A stretch of DNA of 64,000 bases. Source: Mycobacterium heidelbergense (GTDB taxonomy: Bacteria > Actinomycetota > Actinomycetes > Mycobacteriales > Mycobacteriaceae). The notes under the pieces were generated by a model. The model saw only the letters and a program-made list of their open reading frames with translations, was not told the DNA's origin and ran no database searches. Made by a program: the position numbers and the translations under genes. Positions 1 to 12,415 of this stretch are shown here, piece by piece (the first letter of the stretch is position 1; the number at the start of each line of letters is the position of its first letter). Location: assembly GCF_010730745.1 (NCBI RefSeq), contig NZ_AP022615.1:4836001-4900000 (forward strand), given 5' to 3'.

Positions 1-63
1 TTGTCTCGCCCTCCGCCGGCCCGCCACCGTCATGTCGGACGCGGGCGGCAGTAGCGTGGCGGC

Positions 64-288
64 ATGCCCGACGAACCGGACCCTGGGTACGACGATGCTG
101 GCGTGCCGACCTTCGAATCCGTCCGCGAGAAAATCGAATCCCGGTACGCGACCGCGCAGGGCGCCGCGGAACTCGACGCCGAGACGGCGGAGGGCCGCTC
201 CGTCGAGGAGCGATACGAGGAGCGCCGGCGCGCGGCGGCCGAGCGCCTGGCGCAGATCCGCCAGTCGATGCGCCCCGAAGAGAGCTGA
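64..288 (+). CDS. Small charged hypothetical protein (Rv1638A type)
   Basis: A 74-residue acidic and basic protein with no signal peptide or membrane segment. The second half is a run of Glu/Arg-rich helix (roughly residues 40-70) that could form a coiled coil. The ATG at 64 is the only sensible start. It lies convergent to uvrA with 21 bases between the stops, which is the place of Rv1638A beside uvrA in M. tuberculosis as I remember it. I do not recognise a function. The high share of Asp/Glu and Arg codons with GC-rich third positions supports real coding, but the gene is short. Confidence 0.7.
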   Translation: MPDEPDPGYDDAGVPTFESVREKIESRYATAQGAAELDAETAEGRSVEERYEERRRAAAERLAQIRQSMRPEES

Positions 289-309
289 GGGAGCGCCGCG
301 AAAGCCTTG

Positions 310-3219
<2,910 letters not shown>

Positions 3220-3350
3220 GCTGCCCCTCTCTGGAACTATCCCGAAACTCTCGGTCGCCTAATGCGGTTAGTGCGCACGGCGCATTCCATGCTATGTGCC
3301 CGCACCGACAAGCCGACCGGGCCGGCCATAACCAAGTAGCGTGACCGGGT

Positions 3351-4028
3351 ATGACCGTCCTGGACGACAACTACACCGGACACGTCGACCCTGGTACCGC
3401 CGCACGCTGCACCCTGCCCGGCGCCACGATCCTCAAGGCGTCGGTGGGCCCGATGGACAACAACGCCTACCTGGTGACGTGTTCCGCGACCGGAGAGACG
3501 CTGCTGATCGACGCCGCCAACGACGCCGACGTCCTCCTCGACCTGATCCGGCGGTACGCCCCGAAGGTATCGCTGATCGTGACCAGCCACCAGCACTTCG
3601 ACCACTGGCAGGCGCTGGAGGCCGTGGCCAAGGCCACCGGCGCGCCGACCGCCGCCAACGAGATCGACGCCGAACCGCTGCCCGTCAAACCGGACCGTTT
3701 GCTGGCGGGCGGCGACACCGTGCGCATCGGCGAGCTGAGCTTCGATGTCATCCATCTTCGCGGGCACACGCCCGGATCGATCGCGCTCGCCCTCGACGGG
3801 CCCGCGACCGGCGGGATCACGCAACTGTTCACCGGCGACTGCCTGTTCCCGGGCGGCGTCGGCAAGACGTGGCAACCCGGGGATTTCACCCAGCTGCTCG
3901 ACGACGTGACCACCCGGGTGTTCGACGTGTACGACGACTCCACCGTCATCTACCCCGGCCACGGCGACGACACGGTGTTGGGCGCGGAGCGCCCCCACCT
4001 CGCGGAATGGCGCGAACGAGGCTGGTAG
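3351..4028 (+). CDS. Metallo-beta-lactamase-fold hydrolase, glyoxalase II-like
   Basis: A 225-residue single-domain protein of the glyoxalase II/MBL superfamily. The metal-binding set is complete: SHQHFDH (HxHxDH) near residue 83, GHTPGS near residue 140, GDCLF near residue 163 and YPGHGDDT near residue 203. It probably hydrolyses a thioester or a similar ester in the cytoplasm; the true substrate cannot be read from sequence. It is divergent from uvrA (131-base gap) and convergent with the universal stress gene, the same order as Rv1636-Rv1637c-uvrA in M. tuberculosis as recalled. The ATG at 3351 fits the family N-terminus. Confidence 0.93.
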   Translation: MTVLDDNYTGHVDPGTAARCTLPGATILKASVGPMDNNAYLVTCSATGETLLIDAANDADVLLDLIRRYAPKVSLIVTSHQHFDHWQALEAVAKATGAPTAANEIDAEPLPVKPDRLLAGGDTVRIGELSFDVIHLRGHTPGSIALALDGPATGGITQLFTGDCLFPGGVGKTWQPGDFTQLLDDVTTRVFDVYDDSTVIYPGHGDDTVLGAERPHLAEWRERGW

Positions 4029-4038
4029 ACCGGGGCGG

Positions 4039-4482
4039 TCAGGACGTGGTGTGCACGATCAACACGTCGACGTTGGCCCGGCGCGAGACGTTGGCCGGCA
4101 CCGATCCCAGCAGCCGGCCCGCGATGGTGCTCAGCCCGACGTTGCCGACGACCAGCAGGTCGGCTTTTTCGTCCTCGGCCAGCTTTACCAGCGCGTCGAC
4201 CGGGGCGCCGACGATCGGCCGCTCGTCGACGTTCGTCGCGCCCGCCGCATGCGCCCGCTCCTTCGCGTCCTGCAGGATCGCGTAAATCGGCGCGGTCCCG
4301 GACACCTTGTAGCTTTCTTCCCGCAGAGCGTCGGCAGCCCGGGTGTCCTCATGCTGGGGCAGGTACGCCGACGCGATGATCAACTTGGCGTCGGTCCCGG
4401 CGATCTTCGCAGCCCGGTCCACCGCACGCATCGATGAATCCGAGCCGTCGGTTCCGACCACCACGGTCCGATAGGCACTCAT
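4039..4482 (-). CDS. Universal stress protein (UspA domain, Rv1636 type)
   Basis: A 147-residue single UspA domain protein. The N-terminus reads VVVGTDGSDSS, and the nucleotide-binding G-2x-G-9x-G(S/T) pattern appears as GNVGLSTIAGRLLGSVPANV near residue 115. In M. tuberculosis the orthologue Rv1636 is known as an abundant cAMP-binding USP, so a cAMP-buffering role is likely here, and an adenylyl cyclase is encoded further along the window. A strong ribosome site (GGGAGGG, 4-5 bases from ATG) precedes the start. The upstream region carries two short palindromes, described separately. Translation ends 10 bases from the convergent hydrolase gene. Confidence 0.95.
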   Translation of the reverse strand: MSAYRTVVVGTDGSDSSMRAVDRAAKIAGTDAKLIIASAYLPQHEDTRAADALREESYKVSGTAPIYAILQDAKERAHAAGATNVDERPIVGAPVDALVKLAEDEKADLLVVGNVGLSTIAGRLLGSVPANVSRRANVDVLIVHTTS

Positions 4483-4498
4483 TTACCCTCCCACTTTC

Positions 4499-4514
4499 GG
4501 TTGGTCAGCCAACC
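4499..4514. promoter_or_regulatory. Palindrome upstream of usp (GGTTGG-4-CCAACC)
   Basis: Perfect 6-base inverted repeat with a 4-base spacer, about 17 bases upstream of the stress-protein ATG, on top of where its promoter or 5' leader must lie. It may be an operator or a small leader hairpin. No known regulator motif was recognised. Confidence 0.35.
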
Positions 4515-4527
4515 CAAGACAGTATCG

Positions 4528-4544
4528 CGTTTACCGGATAAACG
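4528..4544. promoter_or_regulatory. Palindrome upstream of usp (CGTTTA-5-TAAACG)
   Basis: Perfect 6-base arms around CCGGA, 13 bases beyond the first palindrome. The AT content of the arms stands out in this GC-rich region, which suits a dimeric regulator site or a promoter element. Unassigned. Confidence 0.4.
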
Positions 4545-4790
4545 AGGGATCAGATTTGCGACTCAGCGTGGCGTGGCGCGACCGGCATTTGGGGGCCACG
4601 CCGCACCAACGGACAATATCCCCGACGATAAAGCGGCCGTTTGCTCGTGGCCATCGCGGAAAGCGTTGCATTACGGAACTTTTCGCGGAATGCGGATTCG
4701 CGCCGCAAATGCGCCACCCGGGCCGCGCCCATGCCGTGCGGACCTGGTGGTGAGCCGTCTGACCTGGCACACCCTACAGTGACAAGCATC

Positions 4791-6365
4791 ATGTCCATGC
4801 CCACCCTCGAGCAAAACGCCGCGGGCGTCATCGACGAACCCGCGCCCGCGCGCCCGCGCGGCCGGTTGCTCGATCCGTGGGCGATTGCCCTGTTCGCCGC
4901 CGCCGTCAGCGTCGCCTGGGCCGGCAGGCCCTCGTTCTGGTTCGACGAGGGTGCCACCATTTCGGCCTCCGCGAACCGGACGCTGCCCGAGCTGTGGAAG
5001 CTGCTGGGGCACATCGACGCGGTGCACGGGCTGTATTACCTGCTCATGCACGGCTGGTTCGCGATTTTTCCACCGACCGAATTCTGGTCGCGACTGTCCA
5101 GCGCTCTGGCCATCGGGGTGGCCGCCGCCGGCGTCACGGTGTTCACCAGGCGGTTCGCCCCCGGGCGCGCCACCGCGGTCTGCGCGGGTGCCGTCTTCGC
5201 CATTTTGCCGCGCACGACGTGGGCGGGCATGGAAGCGCGCTCGGACGCGTTGGCGGTTGCGGCGGCCGTCTGGCTGACGGTCCTGCTGGTCGCCGCGGTG
5301 CGGCGTAACAGGCCGAGACTGTGGCTGTTCTATGCGCCGGCATTAATGCTGTCGATTTTGCTAAACCTCAACCTGATCCTTTTGGTGCCGGTTTACGCCG
5401 CGATGCTGCCGCTGCTGGCACCGACAAAATCCCGCAAATCCCCCGTCATTTGGTGGGCCGTCAGCTCGGCCATCGCCATCGGCGTCATGGCGCCGTTCAT
5501 CGTCTTCGTCCACGGCCAGGTATGGCAGGTCAACTGGATCTATCCCGTCAGCTGGCATTACGCCTTCGACATCGTCCTGCGGCAGTACTTCGACCACAGC
5601 GTCCCGTTCGCCATTCTCACCGCCGTCCTCATCGTCGCGGCGATCGCGGCCCGGCTTGCCGGCGCACGGGCCCCCGCCGGCGACATCCGCACCCTCTTGA
5701 CCCTCTGCGCGGCGTGGATCGTCCTTCCCACCGCCCTCATCGTCATCTACTCGGTGATCAACGAACCGATGTATTACCCGCGCTACCTGATCTTCACCGC
5801 GCCCGCGGCGGCCGTCGTCATGGCCGTCTGCATCGTCACGATCGCCCGCAAACCGTGGCCCATCGCGGGTGTCGTGCTGGCGTTCGCCGTTGCCGCGCTG
5901 CCGAATTACCTCTTCATTCAGCGCTGGCCTTATGCCAAGGAGGGCTGGGATTACAGCCAGGTGGCCGACCTGATCGGTTCGCATGCCGCGCCCGGGGACT
6001 GCCTGATGGTGGACAACACCGTGCCCTGGAAGCCGGGCCCTGTCCGCGCCCTGCTGGCCGCCCGGCCGGCGGCCTTCCGGTCGCTGATCGACGTCGAACG
6101 CGGCGCCTACGGGCCCAAGGTCGGTTGGCTGTGGGACGGCCACGTCGCCGTGTGGCTGACGACGGCCAAGATCAACAAGTGCTCCGCCATCTGGACGATC
6201 ACCGATAAAGACAAGTCGCTGCCCGATCACCAATCCGGGCGCCCGTTGCCGCCGGGCACCGCGTTCGGGCGTGCCCCGGCGTATCGATTCCCGAGCTACC
6301 TGGGATTCCGCATCGTCGAGCGTTGGCAATTCCATTACTCGCAGGTCGTCAAGTCCACGCGCTGA
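4791..6365 (+). CDS. capA: Polyprenyl-phosphomannose-dependent LAM mannose-capping transferase
   Basis: A 524-residue integral membrane glycosyltransferase of the GT-C type. It matches Rv1635c, which adds the first mannose of the mannose caps on lipoarabinomannan. The periplasmic catalytic loop holds the acidic motif WFDEG at about residue 47, right after the first membrane segment, as expected for GT-C enzymes. Roughly nine to ten hydrophobic segments follow, then a soluble C-terminal domain from about residue 380. I chose the ATG at 4791 (MSMPTLEQ); the open frame runs 150 bases further upstream but that part is Arg-rich and unlike a membrane leader. The presence of capA implies mannose-capped LAM in this organism. 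Confidence 0.92.
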   Translation: MSMPTLEQNAAGVIDEPAPARPRGRLLDPWAIALFAAAVSVAWAGRPSFWFDEGATISASANRTLPELWKLLGHIDAVHGLYYLLMHGWFAIFPPTEFWSRLSSALAIGVAAAGVTVFTRRFAPGRATAVCAGAVFAILPRTTWAGMEARSDALAVAAAVWLTVLLVAAVRRNRPRLWLFYAPALMLSILLNLNLILLVPVYAAMLPLLAPTKSRKSPVIWWAVSSAIAIGVMAPFIVFVHGQVWQVNWIYPVSWHYAFDIVLRQYFDHSVPFAILTAVLIVAAIAARLAGARAPAGDIRTLLTLCAAWIVLPTALIVIYSVINEPMYYPRYLIFTAPAAAVVMAVCIVTIARKPWPIAGVVLAFAVAALPNYLFIQRWPYAKEGWDYSQVADLIGSHAAPGDCLMVDNTVPWKPGPVRALLAARPAAFRSLIDVERGAYGPKVGWLWDGHVAVWLTTAKINKCSAIWTITDKDKSLPDHQSGRPLPPGTAFGRAPAYRFPSYLGFRIVERWQFHYSQVVKSTR

Positions 6366-6393
6366 CGAAGGAGTGAACGTCGCGGCGACGTGC

Positions 6394-7787
6394 TCAGCGG
6401 TCGCGGCGGGCCGCGGCATAAGAACCCACGACACCGGCGGCACTCAACGCGGTGAACACCGTAAACAACCAGCGGGCCGCCATCACGTCGCCGCCCCGGG
6501 CCGTGTTGACCACGACACCGGCCAGGCCGGCGCCGAACGCCGCGGAGATGAGCTGCACGGTGTTGATGGCCGCGGCCGCGGCGCCGCCTTCGGCCGGGTC
6601 GTTGACGGAATCCATCGCGCGCACCGACAAATGGGGCCAGGCCATCCCGATCCCGACTCCGGCCACGAGCAGGGCGACCGCCCAGAGCGCGACCACCCCG
6701 GCCGACGCGTTTTCGCGCTGGGTGAACGCACCCAGCGCGAGCCCCGACGCCACCACCGCCGGCGCGACCGCGACCACCCGCCCGATCGCCCGCGGGCTCT
6801 CCAGCGATGCGCTGACGATCTCGGAGGCCGTCCAGCCGACCGCCAGGGCCGCGCCGAGAAATCCCGCGGCCACCGGCGCCAGATGTGCCAACCGCTGACC
6901 GAACAGCGGCACGTACGTGTCCACCATCGCGCCGACCATCAGCACGCCCATGGTCAGGTAGATCCACTTGAGGGGGCCGGGACCAAACACGCTGGGCGGC
7001 AACACCGCCGCAGGCATCCGCCGGTCGACGATCACGAACAATCCGACCAGGGCGACACCGGCGGCGAGCAGCCCGGCGGTCGCGATGACGTCGCGCGGGA
7101 GCTGGGCGACGCTGACAACCAGCGCGGCGCCGCCCAGCAGCAGCAACGACCACACCGGCACCTTCAGCTTCGGTATCGCGCCGCTCGGGTCGCCGCGGCC
7201 CGCGGGCAGCGCCATCGGCACCAGGATGGCCATCAGGGCCGTCAGGACCGCCATCGCGGCGAAAGCCCACCGCCACAACCCGAACTGCGCGAACAACCCG
7301 CCCGTCGCGGGCCCGACCACCGTGGCGACGCCCCACATCGCCGACACCAGCGCCGAGGCCCGCGTCCACAGCGAGCGGGGCAGCGCCGCGTTGATGACCG
7401 CGTAGCCGAGCCCGGCCAGCAGGCCGCCGGCCACGCCCTGCAGAGCGCGCGCCGCGATCAGGACCTCCATGCTGGGGGCCGCCCCGCAGGCCAGGCTCGC
7501 GACGCCGAAGAGGACCAGTCCCATCAGGTACGAGGAACGCGCCCCGACGCGCAGCAGCATCGGATTGACCATGGTCGCCGCGACCACCGACCCGACCAGG
7601 TACAGGGTGGTCACCCACGCGTAGAGGAGGCGCCCGCCGATCTCGGCGACCGTGTTCGGCAGCAGGCTGATGGTCAGGAACTCGTTGGTGGCATACAGCG
7701 CCACACCGCCGGCCAGCACGACCGATGTCCCCAGGTACTTGGCGCCCAGCAGCTCGCGCCAGCTGCCGGTCATGCGGGTGGTGCTCG

Positions 7788-7791
<4 letters not shown>
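6394..7791 (-). CDS. MFS multidrug exporter (Rv1634 type, DHA2-like)
   Basis: A 465-residue major facilitator with about 12-14 hydrophobic segments. The cytoplasmic loop between the second and third segments reads RVGARSSYLMG, a variant of the MFS loop motif. Family members export drugs and fluoroquinolones in M. tuberculosis; substrates here are unknown. The start is a GTG at 7791 that overlaps the uvrB stop by four bases (GTGA), so the exporter is translationally coupled behind uvrB. This links drug export with a repair gene at the transcript level. It is convergent with capA, 28 bases between the stops. Confidence 0.93.
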
Positions 7792-9968
<2,177 letters not shown>

Positions 9969-10007
9969 GTCACCAGGGTAGAGCGGTGCACCGACAAGTC
10001 GAGCGGC

Positions 10008-10067
10008 GCGAGCGTGCGCAGAATGCCAGCCATACCGGCGTGTCGCCGTACAAACACGCACGCTCGC
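10008..10067. repeat. 60-bp palindromic intergenic repeat, copy A
   Basis: Perfect 11-base arms (GCGAGCGTGCG and CGCACGCTCGC) bound exactly 60 bases. Inside is a second small hairpin, CGGCG-TGT-CGCCG at 10036-10048. The copy sits between the kinase stop and the uvrB start, both on the minus strand, so it is in the uvrB leader or promoter region. Copies B and C have the same length and internal layout. Confidence 0.85.
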
Positions 10068-10082
10068 CAGCACAAAGGCGGG

Positions 10083-12155
10083 CTATGCGGCGGGTGGGGT
10101 CCACGTCCGCGTGACGGGATCACATTCGAGGAGGTGTCCGTCGTTGGACGTCGTCATGGCGAACACCGGGGTCCCGGGCCGGTCGCACGAGCTGCCCGAG
10201 GCGTGCGTCCCGGTCGTGATGGGGGCCCTGGCCCAGGTGGTGCCCTCACAAACGATTTGCTCGTTGTTGGTCGGGTCGTAGGCCAGCTTGTCGAGGTCGC
10301 TGCACAGCCCGCCCAGCACGGGCGGCGATCCCTTGGTCGACCGCGGGTTCGTGGTGTTGACCGCTTGGGCGGGATCGGCCACGTTGACACCCGCCGGCAC
10401 GTCACCGGTCCGGCTGGCCACCACGGGTACCCGCACCACGGCCCCCTGCGCGCCGCACTCATTGCTGAGCACGGTCTCGGTGACCGTGCCGCGCAGGGTG
10501 CCGTCGGCCTGCGGCGCCAACGACCACGCCACCGTCTCCTGCTGGGTGGCCCTCACCTGCCCGTTCGGCTGGGTGCAGCCCACCCGCTGCTGCTGAGGCG
10601 TGCCCTGCCAATAGCCGCCGACGAAGCGCAGGGTGTCCGTGTGACCGCCATCGGTGGTGCTGGCCGTCTGGTGGTTGGCGTCGTCGAGCTGGGTCCCGGT
10701 GGCCGCGCAACCGTTGGCGGTGCACACCGAACGGAAGGCCCACCAATTGGTGGGGGCGCCGTCGTGCCGGATCGGGATCCCGTTGGCGATCTGCTTGCTG
10801 TGGTCGTAGGTCAACTGGTAGGTGCCGTTGAGCGCCGGTCCCCCGGGTCTTGCGGGCGCGCTGGCCGCCGAGACGGAGGGTTTCGAGGCGAGCGCGGGGT
10901 TGGCCGGGGAGGTGTCGGGCTGAAAGGAGTACAGGATCGACCAGGTCGCCGCGACGGCGATCAGCACGGCGCAGAGCAACGCGGTCCCCCACCGGGTCCG
11001 CGACGAAAACCTGTGGTTCATCGCCGCCACAACACCGTGGACCCCGCGCGTCCGCGGCGGCGCCGTCACAACGGCATCGGCGTCGGAGACGTCGTCGAAC
11101 TGTTCGCCGATGGCGGCGGCCAACGCGCGGCACCGCTCGAACCTGTCCTCGGGTTGCTTGGCGAGGGCCTTGAAGAACACGTCGTCGAGGTGCGCCAAGT
11201 CCGGGCGGTAGTCGCTGAGCCGGGGCGGATCCTCGTGCAGGTGCTGGCTGATCACCGCGATCGGGTTGGAGTGCTGGAACGGGGGCGCGCCGGTCAGCAG
11301 ATGAAACGCCGTGGCGGCCAACGCGTATTGGTCCGCCCGGCCGTCGATGTTGGAGCCCGTCAGCTGTTCGGGCGCGGCGTAGGCCACCGTTCCCACCGCG
11401 ACATTGGTCTCGGTGATGCCGCTGATGTTCGCCAGGTGGCGCGCTACGCCGAAGTCCGCCAACAGGATTCGGCGCTCCCCGTCCTCGGGGTGGGTGAGCA
11501 GGATGTTGGCGGGTTTGACGTCGCGGTGCAGCAAGCCGCGGTCGTGGGCGTAGTCGAGCGCGCCCGCGACGGCCTGCAGGATGGCGCACACCTCGTGTAT
11601 CGGCATACCTTTTTGGCCGTCCTGATAGCGCTCCTTGACCAGCCGGGCGGCATCGGTGCCCTCGACGTAGTCCATCGAAATCCACAGCTGCCCGTTGAAT
11701 TCGCCGCGATCGTGGACCCCGACGATGTGTGGGTGCCACAGCGTGGCCGCGAGGTCGGCCTCCCGGTTGAACCGCTCGCGGAACTCACGATCCGCGGTGA
11801 CCGCCTCGGCGAGGACCTTGATCACGTCGCGGCGCGGCAACCTGGGATGCAACGCCAGATAGACCTCGGCCATGCCACCGGCGCCGAGCTGCCGCAGGAT
11901 CGTATAGCCGGCGAACGACGCCCCACCGCTCAGCGCAAGGCGCGATCCGCTGGCCTCGTCGCGGTGCTCGACCGCCGCGGCGGGCTCCGCGTTAGGGGTC
12001 GAGTTGACCGGCGGAATCCGGCGAAACAGATGCGCGACGGTCGCCGAGGGCAACGAATGAAAGCCCGCGCGCAGGGCCTCTCGGGCCAAGCGGGGGTTGC
12101 TCAGCAGCCGCCGCCCGGCATCAAGGCGCCGGGTGGTTCCCCTGTGGTCGTCCAT
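10083..12155 (-). CDS. Receptor-type Ser/Thr protein kinase (PknF-like kinase domain)
   Basis: A 690-residue Hanks-type kinase. The glycine loop GAGGMAEVYL is near residue 91, the ATP lysine is K113, the catalytic loop HRDVKPAN has Asp212, DFG has Asp234, and the activation loop is Thr-rich (GITETNVAVGT) before APEQL. A membrane segment lies at about 389-411. The outer domain of about 280 residues has four or more Cys and a WWAFRSVCTANGC region, like mycobacterial secreted sensor domains, ligand unknown. The first 70 residues before the kinase are unusually long, so a later start is possible. It is divergent from an FHA-ABC exporter, the type of protein that PknF phosphorylates in M. tuberculosis, which suggests a kinase-substrate pair. 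Confidence 0.93.
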   Translation of the reverse strand: MDDHRGTTRRLDAGRRLLSNPRLAREALRAGFHSLPSATVAHLFRRIPPVNSTPNAEPAAAVEHRDEASGSRLALSGGASFAGYTILRQLGAGGMAEVYLALHPRLPRRDVIKVLAEAVTADREFRERFNREADLAATLWHPHIVGVHDRGEFNGQLWISMDYVEGTDAARLVKERYQDGQKGMPIHEVCAILQAVAGALDYAHDRGLLHRDVKPANILLTHPEDGERRILLADFGVARHLANISGITETNVAVGTVAYAAPEQLTGSNIDGRADQYALAATAFHLLTGAPPFQHSNPIAVISQHLHEDPPRLSDYRPDLAHLDDVFFKALAKQPEDRFERCRALAAAIGEQFDDVSDADAVVTAPPRTRGVHGVVAAMNHRFSSRTRWGTALLCAVLIAVAATWSILYSFQPDTSPANPALASKPSVSAASAPARPGGPALNGTYQLTYDHSKQIANGIPIRHDGAPTNWWAFRSVCTANGCAATGTQLDDANHQTASTTDGGHTDTLRFVGGYWQGTPQQQRVGCTQPNGQVRATQQETVAWSLAPQADGTLRGTVTETVLSNECGAQGAVVRVPVVASRTGDVPAGVNVADPAQAVNTTNPRSTKGSPPVLGGLCSDLDKLAYDPTNNEQIVCEGTTWARAPITTGTHASGSSCDRPGTPVFAMTTSNDGHLLECDPVTRTWTPPAA

Positions 12156-12415
12156 CGATAACTGCCCCCTCGGTTCTCGGCACTACCTGCAGGCATCGCC
12201 GCGATCTTCGGTACGGCGGGGCAGGCGCGGTGGTGCGCTCGGCGCGCCCGGACAGAACTCGTTTAGCTCCCCTCACGCTCGAATCATGCCGGATGCCGGT
12301 GGGCGATTGTTTTCAACAGGCTATGAAGCGGCTATGAGTGGCCAAATCGAAATAAAGTTAAATCACAGGCGAGTCCCATGGAGCCCACTCAACCCGCGGA
12401 CCGATACTTGAGTAT

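Larger units (their letters stand above)
4483..4790. other. 308-base divergent intergenic region between usp and capA
   Basis: No gene is supported here. Upstream in-frame extension of capA is possible but is Arg-rich and unlike the family. The region must hold promoters for both flanking genes. The half near the stress gene has two short palindromes and is less GC-rich; the half near capA has no clear -10/-35 pair that I can defend. Confidence 0.6.

Noticed and set aside
3220..3350. LexA (SOS) box upstream of uvrA
   Set aside because: No TCGAAC-N4-GTTCGA-like palindrome was found by eye in this gap or upstream of uvrB at 9969-10082.
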